A stretch of DNA of 64,000 nucleotides from Streptomyces sp. NBC_00554 (lineage in GTDB: Bacteria > Actinomycetota > Actinomycetes > Streptomycetales > Streptomycetaceae). Shown in pieces: positions 1 to 8,498 of this stretch. The notes beneath the pieces are model-generated. The model saw nothing but the letters and a program-made list of their open reading frames with translations, was not told the DNA's origin and ran no database searches. Numbering within the stretch: position 1 is the first letter of the stretch; the number at the start of each line of letters is the position of its first letter. Position numbers and translations under genes: made by a program. Location of the stretch: contig NZ_CP107799.1 in the NCBI RefSeq assembly GCF_041431135.1, positions 9,440,501 through 9,504,500 on the forward strand, read 5' to 3'.

Positions 1-1
1 C

Positions 2-1483
2 GTACGGCTGACCGCCGACATCGAGCTGTTGCGCGGCCAGGCCTGCGGCTGGCTCGGCGATCCCGGCCGGGCCCACCGTTCCCTGGTGGCCGCGGCCGAG
101 GCCGTGGAGCCGGTGGACCGCTTCCGAGCCTGCGCCCTGTACGGGGCGGCCACCCTGCCCGCGACGATGGACGGCCGGATCGGCCGGGCGGTGGACACCT
201 CGGCGCGCGCCGCCGCCCTGGCCGACCTACTCGAAGAAGAGGCCGGTGCGGAGTCGAGTGCACGCTCGTCCCGGCACCTCTCCAACGTGATGCGGGGCTG
301 TGCGCTGGCACTCGCCGGGAAGGTGCCCGAAGGCCGCGGCCTTTTGCTTGCCGGACGGGCGGCACTGCACGGCAACTGGCCTTTGGAGGAGCAGCAGTTG
401 GCTGTGCAGATCGGCCAGGCGCTCTCCTGGGTCGACGAAAGGGAGGCGGCGACGGCGGTGCTCGACGCGGTCATCGACGGCGCCAGGCGCGACGGGGTTC
501 CCGCCCTGCTGCCGTACGCCCTGGTCGGTCGGTGCGAGGCGATGTCGTGGAGTCGCTGGCCGATGGCCAGAGCCGCCGGGGCCGAAGCCCTGCGCTGGGC
601 CCAGGAACTCGGGCACCGGGCGATGACCGGGTACGCGCTGCTCCTGCTGGCGCGGCTCGACGGGCTGCGCGGCGACCGGGCGGGCTGTGAGGACCGTATT
701 ACGGCCTACGAGCGGCACTGCGGCAAGGTGCGCGGCCTTGAACTCTTCGCCCAGGCGGCACTGGGCTCGGCGGCGCTCACCGGAGGGGAGCCGCAGGCGG
801 CTGCCGGGCACCTGGAACGAGCCCTGTCGCTCGCGGACGAGATGGGACTCGGCAACCCCAACCTGATGCCGTTCCTGACCGAGCTCGCCGAGGCGTACGT
901 CCGCACCGGGGAGCGGGACAGCGCGGTCCGGCTCGCCGGCTGGATCGAGGGCCTGGCCCGGTCCACGGGACTCGCCTGGCCGGCGGCCGCCCACGCGCAT
1001 TGCAGGATCATGCTCTCCGAGTCCGCGGACGAGGCGGAGGGATGGCTCAGGACTGCTGAACGCGTCCATGTGCGCGAGGAGATGACCTTCGAGCTGGCGC
1101 GGACCCAGCTGGTGTGCGGAGAGCTGCTGCGCCGTTTCCGGCGGCCCAAGGCGGCCCGGGGGCTGCTCCTCGCCTCCCAGCTGGCCTTCGCCGGCCTCGG
1201 CGCGAGCTCCTGGCGGTCCCGGGCGGCCGTGGAACTCGCCGCGGCCGGACACCGGGCCGCCGACACAAGGGCACCGGAACCGCGGATCGACAGGCTCACA
1301 GCCCAGGAACTGCAGGTGGCGCTGGCCGTCGGAGACGGGCTGAGCAACGGTGAGGCGGCCGCCGCCCTGTTCGTGTCGCGCAAGACCGTCGAGGCCCATC
1401 TGACCCGCGTCTACCGGAAACTCGGCGTGCGGTCGCGGTCCGAACTGGCTGGGTACCTGGTACACGCGGACGTGGTGCGCTGA
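2..1483 (+). CDS. LuxR-family transcriptional regulator, C-terminal part (5' end outside window)
   Basis: The frame is open from base 2 at the left edge, so the start lies outside the window and about 493 residues are visible. The last 60 residues form a LuxR-type helix-turn-helix: a Leu-Thr-x-x-Glu opening, then SRKTVEAHLTRVYRKLGV and a closing Ser-Arg-Ser-Glu-Leu. The rest is an Ala/Leu/Arg-rich helical array like the TPR-like region of LAL (large ATP-binding LuxR) regulators, whose nucleotide-binding domain would lie upstream. It should be a cytoplasmic DNA-binding activator. The ligand and targets cannot be read from this fragment. It is convergent with the protease gene, with a strong hairpin between them. 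Confidence 0.85.
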   Translation, partial: VRLTADIELLRGQACGWLGDPGRAHRSLVAAAEAVEPVDRFRACALYGAATLPATMDGRIGRAVDTSARAAALADLLEEEAGAESSARSSRHLSNVMRGCALALAGKVPEGRGLLLAGRAALHGNWPLEEQQLAVQIGQALSWVDEREAATAVLDAVIDGARRDGVPALLPYALVGRCEAMSWSRWPMARAAGAEALRWAQELGHRAMTGYALLLLARLDGLRGDRAGCEDRITAYERHCGKVRGLELFAQAALGSAALTGGEPQAAAGHLERALSLADEMGLGNPNLMPFLTELAEAYVRTGERDSAVRLAGWIEGLARSTGLAWPAAAHAHCRIMLSESADEAEGWLRTAERVHVREEMTFELARTQLVCGELLRRFRRPKAARGLLLASQLAFAGLGASSWRSRAAVELAAAGHRAADTRAPEPRIDRLTAQELQVALAVGDGLSNGEAAAALFVSRKTVEAHLTRVYRKLGVRSRSELAGYLVHADVVR

Positions 1484-1495
1484 CCTGCGACGCGA

Positions 1496-1525
1496 CTCCC
1501 GTGACCCCGGCCGGGGTCACGGGAG
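1496..1525. terminator. bidirectional intrinsic terminator
   Basis: A perfect 15-bp inverted repeat without a loop spacer (CTCCCGTGACCCCGG and its complement) lies between two convergent genes ending at 1483 (+) and 1560 (-). There is no T-tract, as is usual in Streptomyces. Confidence 0.75.
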
Positions 1526-1559
1526 CGGTCCGGTCAACCGGAGCTGTCGACGGGGGAGT

Positions 1560-3590
1560 TCACGGGCGTAGTCCCCGCACCACCGCCCCGGCCACGTCCG
1601 GATGCGCCAGGTACTCGTCGATGTCGTGCGCCTGCTCGCGCGGGTTCGTGACGACGGACTCATGGATGTCGGTACCCCACCGGGGACGCAGCGGGCATCC
1701 GATCGTGACCGGGTCGGCCGGGCTCCAGACGTTGTCCCAGCGCCCCACCCTCTCCGGACGCCGCAGCTTCGGGGCGAGCAGCCGCTCGTACACGGTGTCC
1801 AGACCGAGCGGACTGCCGGCCGTGACGAGGAGCCGTACGTCGACCGCGGTGTCCAGCTGCGTCAGCAGATCCATGGCCACGACGGTTCCGAGGCTGTGCG
1901 CGACGATGGTCAGTCCGCCCGAGTCGGGCACGCTCTCGAGCACGGCGTCAAGGACCGCCTGCCGGGTCTCCCGGTTGTCGAGGTAGCGGGCTACATCGCC
2001 CAGGACGGCCGACACGAACAAGGCGTCCAGATCCGTGCGTGCGGCCAGCCATGCCAACGAGCGTCGCAGCACGCCGGACGCGCCGCCCGGCAGGCTGAAC
2101 CCCTCCTGTGCCGTGAGCAGTTCCTCCGGCATACCGGCCTTCACCGCGGCCTCCCGGACCAGTTGCTCGTAGAGCACCCGGGCCGTGGGGTCGACCGGCG
2201 GGGCGGCCGAGGCGTACCCGAGCGTCGACTCGTCGCCGAGCAGCGCCTCGCGGCCCGACGTACCGGCGGTGCGGTTGCCGTAGAACGGGAGCCATACGTC
2301 GACCGGATCCACCGTCGGCAGACCGGCGAGGGTGAGCCCCCGGTTGAGCCCTGCCGTCCAGGAGCGACGCATGCCCTCCGGGTCCGCCTTCTCCTGGCCC
2401 CGTCCATGCAGGAACAGCAGGTTGTTGCGCCCCGCGAACGCTCCCGTTCGGCCCCTGAGCCCCCGGCGCAGCGGAGCGGCCGCGGCGGCTCCCGCCCGGA
2501 GTGCCTCGGTGGCGGGCACGGTTGTGGGGGCGGTGGCGGGGAGCAGGCTCAGGTCCCCGAGCACCTGCTCGCGTGCGGTCCCGGCCAGTGAGGCACGCAG
2601 GCTCGCCACGATGCGGCTGACCCGAGCGCCCTCGTTGGCGGCCCAGTCCACCAGGTCGTCCGGGTCGCCGGGCTGTACGAGGGTGCCGTCGCGCCGCAGT
2701 TCCCTGCCCTGGGCGTCCTTGCGGGGGACACCGGCATGGTGCAGCGCGACCACTTCCCACTGGTCGTTGAACACGGGCGAACCGGAGTTCCCGGGCTCGG
2801 TGTCCGTGTCGTACTGCAGGAAGTCGTCGAGCTGGACCCGCAGTTCGTTGCGGCGGATGGCGATCTCCTTGAGCCGGCCGCTCGGGTGCCCCACGATGTT
2901 GACGGACTCGCCGACCACCAGCTTCCCCTGCGCCTCGATGAGCCGGTTCCAGCCGAACTGCGAACCCGGCGGGCGCCCGTCCGCCCCCGCCGCGACGCGC
3001 ACGAGGGAGAAGTCAAGACCCGCGTCGGTGATGGGACCGAAGTCCGCGACCAGCCGGTACAGGGCCGGCTGGGCCGGGGCGTTGTCGATTCCGGTCTCGG
3101 CGGCGAACTCCACGACGACCTGTGCGGCCATGTCCGCGTCCGGCAGCACATGGTGATTGGTCATCAGCAGATCCGGGGAGACGAGGAAGCCCGTTCCCAG
3201 CGGCAGAATGCGGCCGTTGTCGGACACCGAGATGCGGCCCACGGTCGCGGCGGCACGCGAGCCGCGCGAGAGGAAGTTGACCGCCTGGAGGTCCTTGGAG
3301 GCACCGATGATGCGCTCAAGCAGCCGCCGTCCCGGCCCTTCCTGCGAGACGAGGGACATCACCGTCTCCATGGGCAGCGCGCCCCCGCTGATCAGGTGTT
3401 CCGCGCGGGCCTGGAGCTGGGGTTCGGTGTCCGGCAGGGACACCCCCTGCTCGGCCAGCCGCTCGGCTTCCTCACGTTGCGGGAGCGCGTCGGTGTATCG
3501 GTCGGCTGCCGCGTCGTCATGCTGCTGCCGGGCGGCCTGCACTCGCTCGTACATGTCCTCGTTGAAACCGTGGGTGTCCATGAGCACCAT
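1560..3590 (-). CDS. trypsin-like serine protease fused to an alpha/beta hydrolase
   Basis: A 676-residue two-enzyme protein. Residues 1-110 are a charged helical region with no recognised domain. Residues about 115-300 are a trypsin/V8-like peptidase with a complete triad: His147 in TNHHVL, Asp191 in DFSLV and Ser267 in GNSGSP. Residues about 390-676 are an alpha/beta hydrolase, with an LHGRG oxyanion strand and a VAHSLGT nucleophile elbow (Ser). No signal peptide or membrane segment is seen, so it is probably cytoplasmic. The first ATG (3590) and a second at residue 4 are both possible starts. It is monocistronic and convergent with the LuxR gene. The substrate is unknown; proteases with an N-terminal adaptor region are common in predicted actinobacterial conflict systems, which is only an inference here. 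Confidence 0.8.
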   Translation of the reverse strand: MVLMDTHGFNEDMYERVQAARQQHDDAAADRYTDALPQREEAERLAEQGVSLPDTEPQLQARAEHLISGGALPMETVMSLVSQEGPGRRLLERIIGASKDLQAVNFLSRGSRAAATVGRISVSDNGRILPLGTGFLVSPDLLMTNHHVLPDADMAAQVVVEFAAETGIDNAPAQPALYRLVADFGPITDAGLDFSLVRVAAGADGRPPGSQFGWNRLIEAQGKLVVGESVNIVGHPSGRLKEIAIRRNELRVQLDDFLQYDTDTEPGNSGSPVFNDQWEVVALHHAGVPRKDAQGRELRRDGTLVQPGDPDDLVDWAANEGARVSRIVASLRASLAGTAREQVLGDLSLLPATAPTTVPATEALRAGAAAAAPLRRGLRGRTGAFAGRNNLLFLHGRGQEKADPEGMRRSWTAGLNRGLTLAGLPTVDPVDVWLPFYGNRTAGTSGREALLGDESTLGYASAAPPVDPTARVLYEQLVREAAVKAGMPEELLTAQEGFSLPGGASGVLRRSLAWLAARTDLDALFVSAVLGDVARYLDNRETRQAVLDAVLESVPDSGGLTIVAHSLGTVVAMDLLTQLDTAVDVRLLVTAGSPLGLDTVYERLLAPKLRRPERVGRWDNVWSPADPVTIGCPLRPRWGTDIHESVVTNPREQAHDIDEYLAHPDVAGAVVRGLRP

Positions 3591-3710
3591 CCCGAAGGCG
3601 AGGCTGGGGAGAAAACGGGCTGCTCTCTGCTTAGCCCGGTCCTCCGCCGTACGGCATCGGGGAACTCCCCATGGAACGGCCGGTCGGCCCGCCGTTCGCC
3701 GGAGAAGCGC

Positions 3711-4484
3711 TCAGTTGTTCCAGCTCTCGTCGTACGGGTCGCGTGGGGCCGCGACCGGCTTGGCCTCGCCGACCTTGATGAAGGGGATGACACCGTCGTT
3801 CACCGGGTCCTTGGTCCGCTCGCTGGTGTAGGTACCGGTGACCTCGAGCCAGGAGTCGGGTTGCAGGACGGGGGGAATCCGCCCGGTCAGGCCGATCTTG
3901 ACTGGTTGGGCGTCGGCGGCGCAGCAGTTGAGGGCCATGCGGACGAGGTAGGGGGTCCCGTCGTGGTCCAGGGCGACGAAGCCGGTGACCTTGACCTGGC
4001 GGTCGCCGAGGGTGCGCCCGTGGTCGTAGGCCGCGCGGCCGGCGTAGTCGACCAGACTGAGCGGAATCGGGTCGCCGGCGGGCAGGGCGGCGTAGCCGAA
4101 GGGGGCTTGCAAGGCCGTACCGGTGCGCATCGCGCTGTAGGAGCCCAGGGCGGGTGGCGCGACCAGGATGAGGGCGAGAAGGGGGAGGACCAGGAGCCAG
4201 GCGATGCGGGGTTCGCGGTGGGAGTGGCCGTGTTCCTCGTCGTCGTGGTCCTGTTCGGGCGCGTGGCCGTGTTCCTCGTCGTCATGGTCCTGTTCGGGCG
4301 CGCGCCCCTGCCGCAGCTCGTACCACACGGTCGCGGCGGCGGTGACGATCAGAACGACGCCGGCTCCCAGCAGCAACGGGCGCAACCCGGCCTTGACGTA
4401 CCGCAGATAGAGGTCGCTGGAGCCGGCCTTGAGAACCGCCGCGCCGACGAGAAACAGGACCGCGGCCTGCGCCTGCCGGTTCAC
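3711..4484 (-). CDS. TIGR03943-type membrane protein with His/Asp/Glu-rich repeats
   Basis: A 257-residue membrane protein, partner of the permease gene upstream (GTGA overlap, GTG start at 4484). Two N-terminal membrane segments are followed by an acidic His-rich loop in which a 13-residue unit (APEQDHDDEEHGH-like) occurs twice. A third membrane segment (WLLVLPLLALILVAPPALG) and an outside beta-rich domain follow, with Cys-Cys in ALNCCAADA. This is the layout of the TIGR03943/YcgQ family, which accompanies YraQ-type permeases. The His-Asp loop suggests metal binding. No transported substrate is established for this pair. It ends convergently neither with nor against the protease gene: both run leftward, 120 bases apart. 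Confidence 0.8.
   Translation of the reverse strand: MNRQAQAAVLFLVGAAVLKAGSSDLYLRYVKAGLRPLLLGAGVVLIVTAAATVWYELRQGRAPEQDHDDEEHGHAPEQDHDDEEHGHSHREPRIAWLLVLPLLALILVAPPALGSYSAMRTGTALQAPFGYAALPAGDPIPLSLVDYAGRAAYDHGRTLGDRQVKVTGFVALDHDGTPYLVRMALNCCAADAQPVKIGLTGRIPPVLQPDSWLEVTGTYTSERTKDPVNDGVIPFIKVGEAKPVAAPRDPYDESWNN
4224..4301. repeat. 39-bp tandem duplication inside the TIGR03943 gene
   Basis: Two adjacent 39-bp copies (4224-4262 and 4263-4301) differ at one base. They encode the repeated 13-residue His/Asp/Glu block, so the duplication keeps the frame. Confidence 0.9.
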
Positions 4485-5500
4485 AGCAGCACCGCCCCGA
4501 CGAGGAGCGACATGAGGATCGCCAGGGTGAAGGTGGCGGGGGCGAACCGCAGCGCGAACCCGCGGCCGAAGGTGCCGACCTGCATGGCAAACAGCTTCAG
4601 GTCGATCATCGGCCCGACGACGAGGAACGCAAGGCGGGCGGTGAGCGAGAACTGGGTCAGCGAGGCGACCACGAACGCGTCGGCCTCGGAGCAGATCGAA
4701 AGGAGGACCGCGAGGACCGCCAGGGCGAGGACCGACACCAGGAAGTTGCCCGCCGCGGCTTGCAGCCAGCTCTCCGGTACGACGGCCTTGAGCGTGGCCG
4801 CGGCCATCGCGCCGACGACGAGGAAGCCGCCCGCGTGCATCACGTCGTGCCGTACGGACCCCCAGAACGCCGCACCCCTGCCGAGGCCGTCGTGCGCCGG
4901 GCGGGCCGGCGGGCGCAGCCAGTCCGCGCGCCCCAGCCGCTGCCACAGCCAGCCCATCGCGCACGCCACGAGCAGGCTGGCCACGAACCGGGCGAGGACC
5001 ATCTCCGGATTGCGCGGGAACGCGACGGCGGTGGCGGTCAGCACGATCGGGTTGATCGCCGGCGCGGACAGCAGGAACGCCAGCGCCGCCGCGGGTGCGA
5101 CGCCCCGGCGCACCAGTGCCCCGGCCACCGGCACGGAGGCGCACTCGCAGCCGGGCAGGACCGCCCCGGCCATCCCGGCGACCGGCACCGCCAGGGCGGG
5201 CCGGCTCGGCAGGGCGCGGGCGAAGAACGAGGGCGGGACGAACACCGCGATGACCGCCGACAGGAGCACACCGAGGACGAGGAAAGGCAGGGCCTGGATG
5301 ATCACCGCGACGAACACGGTCATCCAGCTCTGCATCACCGGCGCGGACAGCGCCTGCCGGATCGAACCCTGCAGCGTGACCAGCACAAGCAGCAGCATGG
5401 TCAGAACGAGGGGGGAGCTGAGGTGCCAGCCCCGCCGGCCCTGCCGATCGCCCGCGTCGCGGTGCTCGACCGGGGGCGGGACCGCCTTGGTGATGGTCAC
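4481..5500 (-). CDS. YraQ-family (DUF318) permease
   Basis: A 339-residue polytopic membrane protein of the permease family DUF318/YraQ. About eight hydrophobic segments are visible. The loop after the third holds the GCECASVPV stretch with two Cys, typical of the family, and another segment ends AFLLSAPAINPIVL. A GTG at 5500 is chosen as start because GGAGG lies ten bases upstream; the open frame continues further up without a better site. Its stop overlaps the GTG of the TIGR03943 gene, so the two are translationally coupled and probably form one complex. Family members have been linked to metal or metalloid handling, but nothing here fixes the substrate. Confidence 0.8.
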   Translation of the reverse strand: MTITKAVPPPVEHRDAGDRQGRRGWHLSSPLVLTMLLLVLVTLQGSIRQALSAPVMQSWMTVFVAVIIQALPFLVLGVLLSAVIAVFVPPSFFARALPSRPALAVPVAGMAGAVLPGCECASVPVAGALVRRGVAPAAALAFLLSAPAINPIVLTATAVAFPRNPEMVLARFVASLLVACAMGWLWQRLGRADWLRPPARPAHDGLGRGAAFWGSVRHDVMHAGGFLVVGAMAAATLKAVVPESWLQAAAGNFLVSVLALAVLAVLLSICSEADAFVVASLTQFSLTARLAFLVVGPMIDLKLFAMQVGTFGRGFALRFAPATFTLAILMSLLVGAVLL

Positions 5501-5631
5501 GGGTGAGGTACCTCCGGTAAGGAAGGGCTCGGTGGCTGAATGCCCCTCCACCTTCAGTACGCCGGTTCCGGCACAGCTTCTCACCGTGAGGTGCAACGTC
5601 CGCGGGCAGGCTTCCCATTCGCTCGCGCCCC

Positions 5632-5660
5632 TTGACGCCTCATGGCGGTCGACCTAACCT
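5632..5660 (+). promoter_or_regulatory. predicted promoter of the permease/kinase operon
   Basis: TTGACG (5632-5637) and TAACCT (5655-5660) are separated by exactly 17 bases and match the vegetative sigma consensus well. Transcription should start near 5667, 26 bases before the permease ATG. Confidence 0.65.
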
Positions 5661-5671
5661 CCACTGAACAC

Positions 5672-5679
5672 GTCTAGAC
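5672..5679. promoter_or_regulatory. GntR/HutC-type operator GTCTAGAC
   Basis: The palindrome GTCTAGAC sits just after the predicted transcription start and before the permease ATG. This is the core of operators bound by HutC-subfamily GntR proteins such as DasR. The GntR protein encoded at 7755-8462 in the same operon is the natural candidate, which would give self-regulation by roadblock or occlusion. Confidence 0.65.
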
Positions 5680-5692
5680 AGGTAGGTCGACG

Positions 5693-7198
5693 ATGACGGA
5701 ATCCCACGACACCCGCGAATCCCCGGACAACAGATCCGCGGGCCGACAGCTCCAAGTGGAGACACACGGCCTCGACGTGATCGGCGACGCCGAACGGAAG
5801 GGCACTCCCCGGACACTGTTCTGGCCCTGGTTCGGAGCCAACGTCGGTGCTCTCGGCCTGAGTTACGGAGCGTTCGCGCTCGGCTTCGGCATCTCCTTCT
5901 GGCAGGCGCTGATCGCCGGATCGATCGGCATCGTGTTCTCCTTCCTGCTCTGCGGCTTCGTCGCCGTGGCGGGCAAGCGCGGATCCGCGCCGACCATGGT
6001 GCTCAGCCGCGCCGCCTACGGCGTCCGTGGGAACCGGCTGCCCTCGGTGATCTCCTGGGTGCTGACCGTGGGCTGGGAGACCGTGCTCTGCGCGCTCGCG
6101 ACGATGGCCACCGCGACCGTCTTCGGCCGGCTCGGCTGGGGCGGCGGCACCGAGACCAAGGTGATCGCCCTGATCCTGGTCGGCGCGCTGATCGTGATCG
6201 GGGGCGTGATGGGCTTCGACGTCATCATGCGCCTGCAGACGGTGATCACCGTTGTCACAGGGGTGCTCACGGTCGTCTACATCGCGCTGGTCGCCGACCA
6301 CATCCACTGGAGCACCGTCAGCGCCGTACCGGCGGGCTCCGGACAGGAGTTCATCGGCGCGCTGGTCTTCATGATGACCGGCTTCGGACTCGGCTGGGTC
6401 AACGCCGCCGCAGACTACTCGCGCTATCTGCCGCGCGGTTCCTCCGGTCGGGGCGTCATCGGCTGGACCACCGTCGGCGGCTCGGTGGCGCCGCTGCTCC
6501 TGCTGCTCTTCGGCCTGCTCCTCGCGGGCTCCTCCGCGGACCTCAGCCAGGCCATCGCCATCGACCCGATCGGCGCGCTGACCACCATCCTGCCCACCTG
6601 GTTCCTGATCCCCTTCGCGGTCGTCGCCGTGCTCGGCATGGTCGGCGGAGCGGTCCTGGACATCTACTCGTCCGGCCTGGCGCTGCTCTCCGCCGGTCTG
6701 CGCGTGCCGCGCTATCTGGCGGCGCTCGTCGACGGAGTCCTGATGATCGCGGGTTCGGTCTACATCGTCTTCTTCAGCGACAACTTCCTGGGCCAGTTCA
6801 TCGGCTTCCTCACCACGCTGGGCGTCCCCGTCGCGGCCTGGTGCGGGGTCATGCTGGCCGACCTGGTGATGCGCCGCCGTGACTACGACGAGCGTGACCT
6901 GTTCCGCACCAGCGGCCGGTACGGCGATGTCCCGCTCCAGCCGCTGCTGCTCACCGTTGCCGCCACCGCCCTGGGCTGGGGCCTGGTCACCAACTCGGCC
7001 GCGAGCTGGCTGGAGTGGCAGGGCTATCTGCTCGACCCGTTCGGACTCGGCGGCAAGACGGGCGCCTGGGCCTACGCCAACCTGGGCGTCCTGCTGGCCC
7101 TCGCCGTCGGATTCCTCGGCACGCTGGCCCTCGGCCGCGGCCGGGTGCGCGCCCAGGAGCAGCAGAAGCCCAGCGAGGAGGTGCTCAGCGCAGCATGA
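5693..7198 (+). CDS. NCS1-family purine/pyrimidine permease
   Basis: A 501-residue integral membrane protein with about 12 hydrophobic segments. After a hydrophilic N-terminus comes WFGANVGALGLSYGA, the region where NCS1 (cytosine/purine/uracil/thiamine/allantoin) permeases bind substrate and sodium. FGLGWVNAAADYSRYLPR in the middle is also typical of the family. The ATG at 5693 is the first gene after the GTCTAGAC operator. Its stop overlaps the next start by ATGA. It should import a nucleobase-like or related heterocycle, processed by the four downstream gene products. The exact substrate cannot be deduced. Confidence 0.88.
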   Translation: MTESHDTRESPDNRSAGRQLQVETHGLDVIGDAERKGTPRTLFWPWFGANVGALGLSYGAFALGFGISFWQALIAGSIGIVFSFLLCGFVAVAGKRGSAPTMVLSRAAYGVRGNRLPSVISWVLTVGWETVLCALATMATATVFGRLGWGGGTETKVIALILVGALIVIGGVMGFDVIMRLQTVITVVTGVLTVVYIALVADHIHWSTVSAVPAGSGQEFIGALVFMMTGFGLGWVNAAADYSRYLPRGSSGRGVIGWTTVGGSVAPLLLLLFGLLLAGSSADLSQAIAIDPIGALTTILPTWFLIPFAVVAVLGMVGGAVLDIYSSGLALLSAGLRVPRYLAALVDGVLMIAGSVYIVFFSDNFLGQFIGFLTTLGVPVAAWCGVMLADLVMRRRDYDERDLFRTSGRYGDVPLQPLLLTVAATALGWGLVTNSAASWLEWQGYLLDPFGLGGKTGAWAYANLGVLLALAVGFLGTLALGRGRVRAQEQQKPSEEVLSAA

Positions 7199-7758
7199 GT
7201 GACGAACAGGTTCACGGTCAGCTCACCGTCATCGACATGCAGCGCGTCTTCGCCGAACCGGACAGCCCCTGGGCGACGCCCCGTTTCGACGAAGCCGCCG
7301 AAGGCGTACGCCGATTGCTGCCGGCCTTCGGCGACCGCGTCACCTTCACCCGCTTCCTCGCGCCCGAGAAACCCGTCGGCGCCTGGCGTGCGTACTACGA
7401 CCAGTGGCCCTTCGCGCTGCAGCCACCCGACGCCCGGCTGTGGGAGCTGGCGGACGAATTCGCCGAACAGGCACGGCACTTCGTGAACGCCACCACCTTC
7501 GGCAAGTGGACCCCCGAGCTCGCCGCACGCGTCGGCACCGACGGGCGGATGGTCCTGGCCGGAGTCAGCACCGATTGCTGCGTCCTGTCCACCGCCCTCG
7601 CGGCCGCGGATGCCGGAGTGGAGGTGCTGGTGGTGGCCGACGCCTGCGCGGGTGTCGACGACGACTCGCACGCCAAGGCCCTCCATGTGCTGGACCTGTA
7701 CCGGCCGTTGATCCGCGTCGTCACCGTCGACGAGGTGCTCGCCGGGGGCGCGGCATGA
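7195..7758 (+). CDS. isochorismatase-family cysteine hydrolase
   Basis: A 187-residue cytoplasmic enzyme with the cysteine-hydrolase triad: Asp in VIDMQ near residue 14, Lys in TTFGKW near residue 102, and Cys in GVSTDCCV near residue 126. The family includes nicotinamidase, ureidoacrylate amidohydrolase and N-carbamoylsarcosine amidase, all of which cut a C-N bond. The ATG overlaps the permease stop (ATGA). Position between an NCS1 permease and the regulator suggests hydrolysis of an amide or ureido group on the imported molecule. Confidence 0.88.
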   Translation: MSDEQVHGQLTVIDMQRVFAEPDSPWATPRFDEAAEGVRRLLPAFGDRVTFTRFLAPEKPVGAWRAYYDQWPFALQPPDARLWELADEFAEQARHFVNATTFGKWTPELAARVGTDGRMVLAGVSTDCCVLSTALAAADAGVEVLVVADACAGVDDDSHAKALHVLDLYRPLIRVVTVDEVLAGGAA

Positions 7759-8462
7759 CCGGAGTCCGCCTCAAGCACCAGCAGATCACCGAAGTACTCG
7801 CCAAGGAGATCCGCAGCGGGGACCGGCCGACGGGGGAGCAACTGCCGGGCGAGCACGCCCTGGCCCAGCGTTTCGGCGTCAGCCGCACCACGGTGCGCGC
7901 CGCACTCGCCGAGCTGAACGACGCGGGCCTGATCGCCACCCGCACCGGCAAGGGTTCCTACGTGCTCTTCGACGGCCGCCCGCTCGACGACCGGCTCGGC
8001 TGGGCGCACGCCCTGGCCGTCCAGGGCATCGACACGCGCGTGCGGACCCTCGCAGTACGGGAGGTCCACGACAAGGAGCTCGCCGGTCGACTCGCCCTGG
8101 ACACACAGACGTTCATACGGGTGGAGCGGATCCGGGAACTCGTCGCGGACGGCTCGGTGATCTCGTACGAACGCAGCTGTCTGCCGCCCGTTCCCGGTGT
8201 CAGGGAACTGCCGGGGCAGGGCCTCGGCGAGCTCTCCCTCACCGAGGTGCTGCTGCGGGCCGGACTGCGGCCCGACCACGGTGAACAGCGGCTGGCCGGG
8301 CGGCGGATCGACGTCCGGGAGGCGGAGTTGCTGCGCCGTGAACCGGGCGACTGGTTCCTCGACACGCGGCGCACCAGCCGCGCGGTCGACGGCGCGTTCG
8401 TCGAACACGTCGAGAGCCTGCTCGACCCCGACCACTTCCAGCTGTCCCTCGAGTTCGGCTGA
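7755..8462 (+). CDS. GntR family (HutC subfamily) repressor
   Basis: A 235-residue regulator. Residues about 7-75 are the winged helix (LAQRFGVSRTTVRAALAEL followed by the GKGSYV wing). Residues 85-235 are a UTRA-type ligand domain (VERIRELVADGSVISYERSCLP, then the typical C-terminal VEHVESLLDPDHFQLSLEF). The ATG overlaps the stop of the hydrolase gene (ATGA). It very likely binds GTCTAGAC at 5672-5679 and responds to a pathway metabolite. The equivalent regulator in the yegTUVW cluster of enterobacteria is also GntR type. Confidence 0.9.
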   Translation: MTGVRLKHQQITEVLAKEIRSGDRPTGEQLPGEHALAQRFGVSRTTVRAALAELNDAGLIATRTGKGSYVLFDGRPLDDRLGWAHALAVQGIDTRVRTLAVREVHDKELAGRLALDTQTFIRVERIRELVADGSVISYERSCLPPVPGVRELPGQGLGELSLTEVLLRAGLRPDHGEQRLAGRRIDVREAELLRREPGDWFLDTRRTSRAVDGAFVEHVESLLDPDHFQLSLEFG

Positions 8463-8498
8463 CCCCTCCCTTCGGCCGACTCCCTACGGAAAGTACCC

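Noticed and set aside
2736..5657. A very long open frame (973 codons) on the plus strand
   Set aside because: It lies antisense to the protease, TIGR03943 and permease genes and has low-complexity, charge-rich sequence without any domain; such antisense frames are common in high-GC DNA.
5501..5692. A Zur-type zinc operator before the YraQ/TIGR03943 genes
   Set aside because: I found no TGAAAATGATTTTCA-like palindrome in the gap, so metal control is not supported by the sequence.
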